A stretch of DNA of 64,000 bases from Stanieria sp. NIES-3757 (lineage in GTDB: Bacteria > Cyanobacteriota > Cyanobacteriia > Cyanobacteriales > Xenococcaceae). The notes under the pieces are model-generated. The model did no database searches and was not told the DNA's origin. It saw only the letters and a list, made by a program, of their open reading frames with translations. Positions 35,770 to 44,953 of the stretch are shown one piece after another. Within the stretch, counting starts at the first letter, position 1; every line of letters starts with the position of its first letter. The position numbers and the translations under genes were made by a program. The stretch is from NCBI GenBank assembly GCA_002355455.1, contig AP017375.1, forward strand, positions 1,736,001-1,800,000, read 5' to 3'.

Positions 35770-36966
35770 TTAATTTTTATAAACTCTTCCTTTCCAATTA
35801 CCACCTTTGCCTTGCCAAAATTGAATTGCTGAATCAATGGTCATCAAAGTATAAAGTAGAGCGATCGCGGGTAAGCTCAATGCCCACCATAATGAGATTT
35901 GATAAAGTTTGATAGTTGGTAAGTAGGCAATCAACATTAAGAGCCAAGTCAATAAACCAATCATAGCTAAAAGCCAATTTGTTGTTACTATGCCAGTAAT
36001 CAAACTCACTGGAGCAATTAAATAAACTAAACTCATTCCGATAATTGTTCCGATTAGTAAAGTAGGGGAATAGTTTAATTGAGTATAAGCAGTTCGAGCT
36101 ACCATTGACCAAATTGTTTCTAAGCGGTCATAGGGACGTAAACTATGGGTAGAGTCGCTTAATCCTAGCCAGATCGATTTATCTTGAAAGTTGCTCTGTT
36201 TAATAACTTTAGCTAGCGAACAATCATCAATTAAGGCTTGTTTAATTACGTCAATACCACCAATTTGATCGAGAGCTTGACTGTTAATTAAAATACATCC
36301 TCCTGCTGCTGCTGCAATCTGCTTACGAGGATCATTAACCCAAGCAAAAGGATAGAGTTTTTGAAAGAAAAAGACAAAAGCAGGAATTAATAGTTTTTCC
36401 CAAAAACTTTGACAGCGGAGTAAAACCATTAAAGAAACGAGATTTTTTTGTTCTAGTTCGGCTTTAATTACTAGCTGTTGTAAATTATTTTTACTATGTT
36501 CAATATCCGCATCAGTTAGTAAAAAGTATTTTGGGGTGGGAGTTTGTTGTTGAGCATAATTAATTCCTTGTTGAATTGCCCATAATTTGCCTGTCCATCC
36601 CACTGGTAAAGCTTGACTCTGAATGACTTTTAATTTGTTTGTAACAGATAATTCTTGAGCGATCACTTCGTGCCTCGCCGAAAGCGAGATCGCTATAGCT
36701 ACTTCAGCCGTTTCATCTGTACTGCCATCATCAATTAAAACAATCGAATAATCTCCTGGATAATCTTGTAACAAAAGCGATCGCAATGTTTGGGGTAATA
36801 ACTCTGCTTCGTTTCTGGCAGGAATAATAATTGCGATGGGAGGGTAAGATTCAAGCTTAATGGCTTGGGTTTCTAAACGTTCTTCTGTTCGCCAAAATTT
36901 ACCCCAAAAACCTAATAAATAAAGCCAGATTCCTAAAGAAATTAAAGAGATTGTCAGTAAAATCAT
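35770..36966 (-). CDS. Membrane glycosyltransferase family 2, HpnB-like
   Basis: A short N-terminal anchor is followed by a GT2 domain ('PIAIIIPARNEAELLPQTLR', 'DYSIVLIDDGSTDETAEVAI', 'YFLLTDADIEHSKNNLQQL'), which gives the DDG and DAD nucleotide-metal motifs. Four to five C-terminal transmembrane helices occupy about residues 295-385. The 'GFWGKFWR' start and overall layout resemble hopanoid-associated HpnB. A hopanoid role is inferred from family likeness only; no other hpn gene is near. Nine codons at about residues 93-101 come from a small repeat insertion at 36659-36693. Confidence 0.75.
   Translation of the reverse strand: MILLTISLISLGIWLYLLGFWGKFWRTEERLETQAIKLESYPPIAIIIPARNEAELLPQTLRSLLLQDYPGDYSIVLIDDGSTDETAEVAIAISLSARHEVIAQELSVTNKLKVIQSQALPVGWTGKLWAIQQGINYAQQQTPTPKYFLLTDADIEHSKNNLQQLVIKAELEQKNLVSLMVLLRCQSFWEKLLIPAFVFFFQKLYPFAWVNDPRKQIAAAAGGCILINSQALDQIGGIDVIKQALIDDCSLAKVIKQSNFQDKSIWLGLSDSTHSLRPYDRLETIWSMVARTAYTQLNYSPTLLIGTIIGMSLVYLIAPVSLITGIVTTNWLLAMIGLLTWLLMLIAYLPTIKLYQISLWWALSLPAIALLYTLMTIDSAIQFWQGKGGNWKGRVYKN
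36659..36693. repeat. 27-bp repeat inserted in frame in a HIP1 site of the GT2 gene
   Basis: The sequence is GCGATC, a 23-nt core (36665-36687), then GATCGC. That is a HIP1 octamer opened by an insertion with duplicated GATC. The core contains the stem CTCGC/GCGAG (36674-36688). It adds nine codons (SLSARHEVI) to the glycosyltransferase and keeps the frame. Without it the frame would read VAIAIAQEL. Confidence 0.7.
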
Positions 36967-37020
36967 TTTAATTAATTGCTCTCAACTGTAGCAATTTTAA
37001 TTAAATAGAACCAAACTTAC

Positions 37021-38358
37021 TCACTTTAATAACTCTTCTACGACTCTACTTAAACCAACAGAATTAGAAGCTTTAATTAAAATGCGATCGCCTGATTGCA
37101 TTTCTGCTTGCAACTGACTAATTAAATCCTGATGATTATCAAAACATTCGTAACGAATTCCTTTGGCAGCAGTAGCAATTGCTTCTGTTTCTGGTTCATC
37201 AACTAAGACAAATAATCGATCTATAGCTAATTCCTGAACTTTCTCTCCTACCTGGTGATGTAGCTGGGCTGAATATTCTCCTAATTCTTTCATCGTTCCT
37301 AAAACTGCTAAATGTCTTGTGCCTGGAGTTTCTTTCAGCATTTGCAAAGATGCAATCATCGACTCAAAACCAGCATTGTAGGTTTCATCAAGAATAACGA
37401 TATTATCTTTAATTTCATAACGACGTGCGCGCCCTTTCGGTAACTCTAACGTTAATCCTGCCGTTAAAAGATCGAGATCGACATCTAAAAGTTTAGCAAC
37501 TGCGATCGCAGCTAAATAATTACTAGCATGATGAATTCCTGCAAAGGGTAAAGGAAAGTCTCGCCCTTCTACTTTAAGAATATTATCCTCTACCAATTCA
37601 CCTTGCAAATCTCCCCCTGTCAAACCATAAGTCAGAGTTTCTCCTTGCCATACCTTAGCAGCCGTTTGCAGCAGTAAGGGATTATCGTGATTTAAAATTC
37701 CTATGCTCGTATGGGACATTTGAGCAAGTAGTTCACATTTGGCTCTAGCGATCGCTTCTTGAGAACCTAATCTACCAATATGTGCTGTCCCTACATTTGT
37801 AATTACGCCAATTGTTGGACGAGTAATATTAGTTAATAAGGCTATTTCGCCAGTAGCCCGCATTGCCATTTCAATTACTGCATAATCATGCTCGCTGCGT
37901 AATTCTAAAAGAGTTTTAGGCACACCAATTTCATTATTATAGTTAGCTTCAGTTTTTAAAACCTTTCCTTGAGTATTTAAAACCGCAGCAATTAACTCTT
38001 TAGTAGTAGTTTTTCCTACCGAACCTGTAATTCCAATCACGGGAAGATCAAAACAATTGCGCCACCAATTTGCAATCTGTTGATAAGCAACTAAGGTATC
38101 GGGAACAATCAATTGAGGTATGTCTGTAGCTAAAGATAATTCTCGAGACAAAATTAAAGCGATCGCACCTTTTTCAACGGCAACGGAAGCAAAGTTATGT
38201 CCATCAAAATTTTCTCCCGATAAAGCGACAAATATTTCTCCTGGATTAAGATTTCTCGTATCTGTAGTTATTCCTATAGTAGCTTGATTTAACTTATCCG
38301 TAGCTAGTTTGATGTGATCTAGGTCGAGAATTTTACTGAGTTCGTGTAGAGATATCAT
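37021..38358 (-). CDS. murF: UDP-N-acetylmuramoyl-tripeptide--D-alanyl-D-alanine ligase
   Basis: MurF adds D-Ala-D-Ala to UDP-MurNAc-tripeptide, the last cytosolic step of peptidoglycan precursor assembly. The N-terminal substrate domain starts 'ISLHELSKILDLDHIKLA'. The ATP P-loop is 'GITGSVGKTTTKELIAAVL'. The Mur ligase centre follows ('NYNNEIGVPKTLLEL', 'VGTAHIGRLGSQEAIARAK'). The C-terminal 'ILDETYNAGFESMIASLQML' contains the usual D-x-YN. ATG 38358 gives 445 residues, the typical size. The frame extends to a TTG at 38388 but without similarity. Confidence 0.95.
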   Translation of the reverse strand: MISLHELSKILDLDHIKLATDKLNQATIGITTDTRNLNPGEIFVALSGENFDGHNFASVAVEKGAIALILSRELSLATDIPQLIVPDTLVAYQQIANWWRNCFDLPVIGITGSVGKTTTKELIAAVLNTQGKVLKTEANYNNEIGVPKTLLELRSEHDYAVIEMAMRATGEIALLTNITRPTIGVITNVGTAHIGRLGSQEAIARAKCELLAQMSHTSIGILNHDNPLLLQTAAKVWQGETLTYGLTGGDLQGELVEDNILKVEGRDFPLPFAGIHHASNYLAAIAVAKLLDVDLDLLTAGLTLELPKGRARRYEIKDNIVILDETYNAGFESMIASLQMLKETPGTRHLAVLGTMKELGEYSAQLHHQVGEKVQELAIDRLFVLVDEPETEAIATAAKGIRYECFDNHQDLISQLQAEMQSGDRILIKASNSVGLSRVVEELLK

Positions 38359-38618
38359 AATTTTTATACCATTAACTACTGATTTCAAGCTAAAGCTTAG
38401 TAAAAAAATAATAAACCTAAATTAATTTATAAGTATTTCGCCAAAATTTTTAGCATAATTATTGATTGTTATTCAGTAAATACTCTCAAATTAACTTTCA
38501 CTTCTCTTAATAAAAAAAATAAATTTTTCTCTATTTTTTGGTTTTATTATAAAGAATAAATAAAAACAATATTAGTCATTAAGTTTTCCCAAAAAGATCA
38601 AAGGGAGGGCTAAAAACT

Positions 38619-39911
38619 GTGGGAAATTCTCAAACTAATTCTTATTTATCAAATACTGAAAAAGAACAACAAATTATATATAATCATTTTCTTCAAGCTA
38701 CTCAAACAGATTCACCTGAAAGAGTAATTGAAAAATTTCGTTATTTATTTATTAAAGCCATAGGTTACGACGATAATAATGTTCGTTTAGCATTAGAAAA
38801 AATCGTTAATTCCAAAACGGCTAATGACGAGTTTACCTTTGTTTTAAATCGTTGCTGTCATATTATTATTAATCGCTGGCAGATGCAAAGCGATCTCAAA
38901 AAGAATATACCCGAATTAATTGCTCAGTTTGAGCAAGCTTTACCTCCTGGTGGAGCTAATTCTCGTACTTCTCGAAAACTCAGACAATTAATCAAAGACT
39001 TTCAAACTCACGAACATTATCTTAAGTTACAACGTTTAGCTAAAGTTATTGGCGAAACTCAAGAAAACAATTTTAGTAAATCTCAATCTATAGGTAACCT
39101 CATTCAACGTTATCCATATCTACATCAACATTGTTTACTCAGTGAAGACAGTAGTTACGAATTTAAACAAACCGTTAACAAAATTCAAAAAAATATTCAA
39201 AGAAGTTACGAATTTAATCTTTCTCAATATGTCACTTATCGAGTCAGATTAGTACAGAAAGCTCAGTCTAATCACAATTCTCAGATCAATAAAATCTGTG
39301 CCACCCAAATTCAACCTGTCCAAAATCCTACTTTATTAAGCGATCGAGAATTAGTTACTGCTTTACGCCAGTATGTAGGTAAAGTAGAAAAAGGTTATAG
39401 TTATCGCGATTTGTCTCAAAATTTTCTGACTTGCCAAGGTCAAACTAGCTCTTACAAAGCTTTTAAAAATGATTTATACGAATATTTAGTGTTTGGAATA
39501 GAAGGCAAATACGCCAAACACCAATTTAATCATAGACTTTCTCATTATTTACAAAACATTTTTCCTGATTGTGATTCTCAAAAATTCAACGAATTTTTGA
39601 TGATTCGTACTTGCTCTCAATTACTAAAATTATTAATAGTCGATAGCAAACAAAATCCTAGCCACTATCTATTTGTTGATTTAATTACTAATTTAGGAGA
39701 AACCAAAGTAGTGGGATTATTGCTAAAAATAGTCTTGTTGTGTCAAAAAATCAAACCCTATTTAGAGCAAAGATTTTCAATTCTCTTTAGTCATTATGAA
39801 TCCTTTACCAAAGAAGGTGTTCCTTGGTTAATCAAATCTTTAGAAAATCTTCAAATCGCTTTTAGCATCCACTTTGGCAAAGCAGATTTATCTTTAGTCA
39901 AAATTATCTGA
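38619..39911 (+). CDS. Unknown cytosolic protein, first of a tandem paralogous pair
   Basis: The 430-residue protein has no signal peptide or transmembrane helix and is predicted mostly helical. It shares several blocks with the next gene: 'LFI...ALEKIV' near residue 50-65, 'CCHIIIN.W' near 85-95, 'NPTLLS.' near 235, 'YVGKV/YMGKV' near 252, and 'GVPWLIKSLE/EVPWLVKSLE' with 'FGKxDLS...KII' at the C-terminus. No catalytic motif is recognised. The GTG start at 38619 has a strong GGGAGGG 9 nt upstream. Codon use resembles neighbours, so no sign of recent transfer. Confidence 0.75.
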   Translation: MGNSQTNSYLSNTEKEQQIIYNHFLQATQTDSPERVIEKFRYLFIKAIGYDDNNVRLALEKIVNSKTANDEFTFVLNRCCHIIINRWQMQSDLKKNIPELIAQFEQALPPGGANSRTSRKLRQLIKDFQTHEHYLKLQRLAKVIGETQENNFSKSQSIGNLIQRYPYLHQHCLLSEDSSYEFKQTVNKIQKNIQRSYEFNLSQYVTYRVRLVQKAQSNHNSQINKICATQIQPVQNPTLLSDRELVTALRQYVGKVEKGYSYRDLSQNFLTCQGQTSSYKAFKNDLYEYLVFGIEGKYAKHQFNHRLSHYLQNIFPDCDSQKFNEFLMIRTCSQLLKLLIVDSKQNPSHYLFVDLITNLGETKVVGLLLKIVLLCQKIKPYLEQRFSILFSHYESFTKEGVPWLIKSLENLQIAFSIHFGKADLSLVKII

Positions 39912-39920
39912 GGCTAAAAT

Positions 39921-39948
39921 AGAACGAAAGTTATTATATTTTCGTTCT
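39921..39948 (+). promoter_or_regulatory. Perfect 9-bp hairpin between the tandem paralogues
   Basis: AGAACGAAA (39921-39929) pairs perfectly with TTTCGTTCT (39940-39948) around a 10-nt loop. It begins 9 nt after the stop of the first gene and ends 4 nt before the GTG of the second. It therefore covers the ribosome-binding region, and no Shine-Dalgarno sequence is visible. Likely roles are attenuation, mRNA processing or translational control. Confidence 0.6.
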
Positions 39949-39952
39949 GTGA

Positions 39953-41233
39953 GTGGTTAAATCTAACTTAAATTTTACCTGGCAAGAGCTTAATCAAGAA
40001 AAAGGGATACTTTACGAATACTTTCGTCACTATCTCAGTAATCAATCTCCTACAGAAGTATTGGATGAATTTCGTTGTCTATTTATAGAAGGAAGAAGTA
40101 AACAACCCAATGCCAGAGAAGCACTCGAAAAAATTGTGTTTTCTCAGCAAGGACAAGAAAAATTTGATTATATTATTAATCATTGCTGCCATATTATTAT
40201 TAATGCTTGGTCAAATCAACCAGAATTTCAAGAATTTATTCCTCGTTTAATTGATATTTTTAATTCAGTAAATCCTCAAATTAACTATTATGACCGCCGA
40301 AAGAAACGGCTTTTACAATTAGTTTGTGATTTTAAAAGCACAGAACAATATTTAAAATTAACTAGATTAGTAGAGTTACTAAATTCTAGCCAAACAATAG
40401 ATTTGCAAAATTATAAAAATGTTGGTGATTTAGCTAAACGTTATTTTTATTTATATAAACATTTATTATTAGGAGATGAGCAGAGTCAAGCAGAAAAAAA
40501 ATTGATTAGAGAAATTCAAAAAAATAATCAAAAATATTTTGAGTTTCAACTATCTCAACATATTATTTATCGCGCAAGATTAGTACAAATTGCCCGCGCT
40601 CGTCAAATTTCTCAGGGGGCGGGGAAAATAATTAGGAGAGTTAATAACCCAACTTTGCTATCAGAAAAAGATCTCAAAATAGCGATCAAGCAATATATGG
40701 GTAAAGTTAATCAAGAAGGAACAATTTGGCAATCAGCACAAAAGTTTTTAACCGAAAACAAATTTCGTCGTTCTTACAAAGAATATCATCGTGATTTATA
40801 TCACTATCTAATTGATTCAGTCTCGTCTAAACAAGAAGATTATCAATTTGCAAATAAACTCAAACAAATTTTTAAACAAATTAAATCTCCTAGTAATTCT
40901 CCAGAATTGACAGATGTAGCAATGCTCTCTACTTGTAGACAGTTATTGAGATATTTAGTAGCAGCAACTTATAAAGAACCAGAGCATTATCAATTCATTG
41001 AGTTAATTAAATATTTGGGAACTGTTCAAACTATCACTCTGCTCATTAAAATAATTTTAATTTGCCCTCAAGCCAAACCCGATCTAGAAAAAAGATTTGC
41101 TATTTTATTTACTCATTATCAATCTTATAAACTTACAGAAGTTCCTTGGTTAGTCAAGTCTTTAGAGCATCTTTTAATTGTTTTTAGTATTTATTTTGGA
41201 AAAATCGATTTATCGATCGCGAAAATTATCTAA
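39953..41233 (+). CDS. Unknown cytosolic protein, second of a tandem paralogous pair
   Basis: The 426-residue paralogue of the preceding protein can be aligned along its whole length ('EYFRHYLSNQSPTEVLDEFR', 'NHCCHIIINAWSNQPEF', 'LQLVCDFKSTEQYLKLTRLV', 'EVPWLVKSLEHLLIVFSIYF'). It is soluble and helical with many aromatic and basic residues and no known catalytic motif. The GTG start lies directly behind a 9-bp hairpin. The pair probably arose by gene duplication and has diverged strongly in the middle (about residues 210-245). Confidence 0.72.
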   Translation: MVKSNLNFTWQELNQEKGILYEYFRHYLSNQSPTEVLDEFRCLFIEGRSKQPNAREALEKIVFSQQGQEKFDYIINHCCHIIINAWSNQPEFQEFIPRLIDIFNSVNPQINYYDRRKKRLLQLVCDFKSTEQYLKLTRLVELLNSSQTIDLQNYKNVGDLAKRYFYLYKHLLLGDEQSQAEKKLIREIQKNNQKYFEFQLSQHIIYRARLVQIARARQISQGAGKIIRRVNNPTLLSEKDLKIAIKQYMGKVNQEGTIWQSAQKFLTENKFRRSYKEYHRDLYHYLIDSVSSKQEDYQFANKLKQIFKQIKSPSNSPELTDVAMLSTCRQLLRYLVAATYKEPEHYQFIELIKYLGTVQTITLLIKIILICPQAKPDLEKRFAILFTHYQSYKLTEVPWLVKSLEHLLIVFSIYFGKIDLSIAKII

Positions 41234-41490
41234 TTTCTACTTTAAAAAAATTTGATTAAATAACCATCTGCATTAGCATCTAAACTCGGTGAGAGCGATC
41301 GCTTCAACTTGGGCTGTTAATAAAATACCAGTTTTCATCATTGGTGCAGAATTTGCGATTAAAAATTTTTATTTTGCTCTCGAAAGCTTAAAGGTAGATT
41401 TTTGAACCGTCAAGTACTTTAATCAGCTCCAATTAGTGTTACATAAGTCAGAATAGTTTTATATAGGTTATAAAAAATTAACTAAAGATC

Positions 41491-41973
41491 ATGTTTTCGT
41501 TTCAGAATCGATATTTTTGGTTGTATCTACTCATAATGATTTATGGTTTAATATGGTCTACACCTGCTTGGTCACGCTCCCATAACACCAACTACGATCG
41601 CTATAGTCTAAAATTAGCTAAACAATTAGAAATTAGCAGTCAAAATAATTACTCAAATGGCTTAAGTTATACTCAAAAAAATCAATTAATTGATTTATTG
41701 CGTGGTAGTAGTCGTAATAGCTATCTTTTAAATCCTTCTCTGCGGATCGAAATTGCCAATCAAATTAATTCTCTACCGCCTGGAATTCAGAAACGTTTAG
41801 CTAGAGGAAAAGGTTTACCACCAGGAATTACGAAAAAAGTTAATTTACCAAATGAGATTAATGACTACCTCAATCTTTCTCAAAATATTAAAATTATTGT
41901 TTTAGGTTCGTCTGTAGTTGTCTTTGATTCTTTCAGTAATGTTATTTTAGACGTGCTTCAATATATTTTTTAG
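41491..41973 (+). CDS. Exported CigR/RcnB-like protein
   Basis: A signal peptide (about residues 1-29, cleavage near 'PAWS-RS') precedes a polar linker. The block 'LPPGIQKRLARGKGLPPGIT' (about 95-114) follows, then '...LN..IKIIVLGSSVVVFDSFSNVILDVLQ'. The duplicated LPPG-K-LARG motif with a terminal beta hairpin ending in '.VILDVL' is typical of the CigR/RcnB-like periplasmic family. In that family function is poorly known (metal-resistance and inner-membrane links reported). 160 residues. Monocistronic, with a HIP1 site in the preceding gap (41295). Confidence 0.6.
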   Translation: MFSFQNRYFWLYLLIMIYGLIWSTPAWSRSHNTNYDRYSLKLAKQLEISSQNNYSNGLSYTQKNQLIDLLRGSSRNSYLLNPSLRIEIANQINSLPPGIQKRLARGKGLPPGITKKVNLPNEINDYLNLSQNIKIIVLGSSVVVFDSFSNVILDVLQYIF

Positions 41974-42115
41974 AAAATTTCTTTCAGTTTTTTCTTTAAG
42001 TTTTTGACTATAAAATACAAAAAATAATGCTCAAAATAGATAGTTTGATTGCAGTTAAATTCAGCTAAGAGCTAAAAAACGCTCCGAAACGTAGCCAGCA
42101 TTTAAGTATTTCAAA

Positions 42116-43183
42116 TTATTTTTGTCTTGGTAACCTTGGTAATTGGGAACTAATTGGCCCTAAAATTTGGTTTAATTCTCGTAACTGTTCTGGTGTTCCC
42201 ATACAAATCAAAGCATCTCTTTCTAAAATTAAAGTATCCCCTGTCGGACCAGCAATTAAATTTCCATCAAAGCGACGAATAGCTAATACTAAAGCTCCAG
42301 ATTGGGAGCGTAATCTAGCATCTTTCAAACTTTTGCCCACATAAGGACAAATTTGAGCATCAATCAAAAATTCTTCCAGATAATAAGAACGATTTGCCCC
42401 TGTAATAATCCCATCAACAAAATCCATTACCTGGGGACGTAAAGCAGCAGCAGCGAGTCTTCTGCCTCCAGTAATATAGGGAGATACTACCGCATCTGCA
42501 CCAGCGCGTTGTAACTTCTGCACTGCCTCTTCTGTACTAGCTCTAGCGATCGCTCTCAAATAAGGATTAAGAGTTTTGGCTGATAAGATTGTATAAAGAT
42601 TTTCTGCATCGGAAGACAAAGCAGCTACCAAACAAACAGCTTGCTCAATTCTTGCTCTAGATAAAGACTCATCTAGAGTAGCGTCACCTTGTACGACAAT
42701 ATACCCTAATCCCTGCGCTAATTCTACCTGTTCAATCCGAGAATCAATCACTACAAACATAATTCCTTCAGCAGCAAACTCACGGGCAATTTGCGACCCC
42801 ATTCTGCCAAATCCGCAGACAATATAATGTTGTTCTAAAGTCTCGATCAAGCGTCTCTCCTGTCTTAGTCTAATTCCTTCTTGAAAATACCCTTGAATTA
42901 AGGCTTCGGTAAAACGATTTACTATATAACCAATAGTAATTAAACCCATTAAAATTAAACAAATGGTAAAAATTCGTGACCGCGGTTCTAAGGGATGAAT
43001 TTCACCAAAACCTACTGTAGAAAGCGTGATAATGGTCATATAAGCTGAATCTAGCCAAGACCATTCTTCAACTAACCAATACCAACAAGAACCAATGACT
43101 ACTGTTGCAGCCAAAACTACCGCACCAGCGACTAACTCTTTGCGCAAGCGTCCATATTTTTGCTCGAAGGAAAAGTTACGCAT
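42116..43183 (-). CDS. Two-helix potassium channel with RCK (TrkA-N/TrkA-C) domains
   Basis: The first transmembrane helix is about residues 15-35, the pore loop is 'TIITLSTVGFGEIHP' (about 50-65), and the second helix is about 72-93. A cytosolic RCK Rossmann domain follows ('HYIVCGFGRMGSQIAREFAA', 'VVQGDATLDESLSRARIEQA'), then a TrkA-C domain (about 255-345). The protein (355 residues) has the MthK-like layout. The selectivity filter is TVGFGE instead of TVGYGD, a variant known in some K+ channels that usually keeps K+ preference. Probably ligand-gated by nucleotides or Ca2+. Confidence 0.9.
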   Translation of the reverse strand: MRNFSFEQKYGRLRKELVAGAVVLAATVVIGSCWYWLVEEWSWLDSAYMTIITLSTVGFGEIHPLEPRSRIFTICLILMGLITIGYIVNRFTEALIQGYFQEGIRLRQERRLIETLEQHYIVCGFGRMGSQIAREFAAEGIMFVVIDSRIEQVELAQGLGYIVVQGDATLDESLSRARIEQAVCLVAALSSDAENLYTILSAKTLNPYLRAIARASTEEAVQKLQRAGADAVVSPYITGGRRLAAAALRPQVMDFVDGIITGANRSYYLEEFLIDAQICPYVGKSLKDARLRSQSGALVLAIRRFDGNLIAGPTGDTLILERDALICMGTPEQLRELNQILGPISSQLPRLPRQK

Positions 43184-43395
43184 ATAAATTATCTTGGCAA
43201 GCTGAATTTAGTATTCTGTCAAACTTTTTTGTAGTCACAAAAAATGGCTAAATAAGTTATTTAAACTAAACTAATAAATTTGGTTGAAATTTAAAACTCT
43301 GAGCCAAGTAATCGGTTGTTGCCAAGGTGTCTTGCTAAGAGCGAGACCAATATTAATATTTTTCATTACTATTAACTTTGATCTAGGAGTAATTT

Positions 43396-44652
43396 GTGAG
43401 TCAATCAACTGTATTAGAGCATTCTTTTCTGTCCTCTTTCGAGCCAAACATTTTTGATAACAGCGTGATGAACACCTACGGGCGTTTTCCTATTGCGATT
43501 GAAAAAGGAGAAGGTTGTCGTCTTTGGGATACAGAAGGCAAAGAATATCTCGATTTTGTGGCAGGAATAGCTACTTGTACTTTAGGTCATGCTCATCCTG
43601 CGTTAATCGAAACAGTCACGCAACAAATAAAAAAACTTCATCACGTCTCTAATCTTTATTACATACCAGAACAAGGACAATTAGCTCAATGGTTGGTTAA
43701 TCATTCTTGTGCTGATAAAGTCTTCTTTTGTAATTCTGGGGCAGAAGCTAACGAAGCTGCAATTAAATTAGTCCGAAAATATGCTCATACTGTTTTGGAC
43801 TTTCTCGAACAGCCTGTTATTTTAACTGCTAAATCTAGTTTTCACGGACGAACTTTAGCTACAGTCACGGCGACAGGACAACCTAAATATCAAAAAGATT
43901 TTGAACCCTTAGTTGATGGTTTTGCCTACGTTCCTTATAACGATATTACCGCTATTGAAAATGCGATCGCGGATATTGATGAGGGAAATCGTCGGGTTGC
44001 TGCAATTATGCTAGAACCTCTTCAAGGAGAAGGTGGAGTTCGTCCTGGAGAGTTAGAATATTTTCTCCGTCTGCGGAAAATTTGTGATGAAAATAATATC
44101 CTTTTAGTTTTTGATGAAGTGCAAGTTGGCGTTGGACGTAGTGGTAAATTATGGGGTTATGAAAACCTAGGCGTAGAACCAGATATTTTTACCAGTGCGA
44201 AAGGTTTGGCTGGTGGAATTCCCATTGGTGCAATGTTGTGTAAGGATTTTTGTGCTGTTTTTGAACCTGGCAACCACGCTAGCACCTTTGGAGGGAATCC
44301 CTTTGCTTGTGCAGCAGCGTTGAGCGTCTTACAAACTATTGAAAAAGATAATATTTTACAAAATGTTCAAGCCAGAGGCGAGCAATTACGAGTTAGACTA
44401 AGAGCGATCGCTAATCAATATCCTCATTTATTTACTGAAGTCAGAGGTTGGGGTTTAATTAATGGGATTGAAATACAGCCAGATCTTGAACTAACTTCGC
44501 TAGAAATAGTTAAAGCAGCGATGCAAGCGGGCTTATTACTTGCTCCTGCTGGTTCTAAAGTTCTTCGTTTTGTTCCTCCTTTAATTGTCTCTGAGGCGGA
44601 AATTGACGAGGCTGCTGAAATTCTACAACGAATAATTGCTGGGATGAATTAG
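43396..44652 (+). CDS. argD: Acetylornithine aminotransferase
   Basis: This PLP class III aminotransferase acts in arginine synthesis, converting N-acetylglutamate semialdehyde to N-acetylornithine. Recognised blocks are 'RLWDTEGKEYLDFVAGIATC', 'VFFCNSGAEANEAAIKLVRK', 'LEPLQGEGGVRPG', 'LLVFDEVQVGVGRSGKLWGY' and the PLP-Lys region 'PDIFTSAKGLAGGIPIGAML'. The 418-residue length is slightly extended at the N-terminus, as usual in cyanobacteria. GTG start with TAGGAG about 8 nt upstream. Confidence 0.92.
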   Translation: MSQSTVLEHSFLSSFEPNIFDNSVMNTYGRFPIAIEKGEGCRLWDTEGKEYLDFVAGIATCTLGHAHPALIETVTQQIKKLHHVSNLYYIPEQGQLAQWLVNHSCADKVFFCNSGAEANEAAIKLVRKYAHTVLDFLEQPVILTAKSSFHGRTLATVTATGQPKYQKDFEPLVDGFAYVPYNDITAIENAIADIDEGNRRVAAIMLEPLQGEGGVRPGELEYFLRLRKICDENNILLVFDEVQVGVGRSGKLWGYENLGVEPDIFTSAKGLAGGIPIGAMLCKDFCAVFEPGNHASTFGGNPFACAAALSVLQTIEKDNILQNVQARGEQLRVRLRAIANQYPHLFTEVRGWGLINGIEIQPDLELTSLEIVKAAMQAGLLLAPAGSKVLRFVPPLIVSEAEIDEAAEILQRIIAGMN

Positions 44653-44953
44653 GTTAAATCTTTGGAGGACAATTTTTAAACTGCAACATCATCACTTTAC
44701 CTTAGTGTTCTGATTAGTGAAAATGTTTTCAGTACGAGGTGAGAAGTAATTACGGGTAAGCTTTTGGGGTCGAAACAAGGAAAGACTCCCAGAAGCTACG
44801 TCAACACTTTTAGACTTGAGTTAGTTGTAAAGTTTAGTCAAAAAATTGTAACGATATATCAACAATTCTAAAGCAGCTACACAAACTATGGATTGTTAGC
44901 AAGAAGCTGGACTATAACTAGCCAGTGGAAAAAAGCCGTGGTGTTGAGAAACC
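44653..44953. other. 301-bp gap upstream of the lysozyme gene
   Basis: No ORF. The stretch around 44740-44800 and 44905-44945 is less AT-rich than typical gaps here and could form hairpins, but no known RNA family is recognised. Confidence 0.35.
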
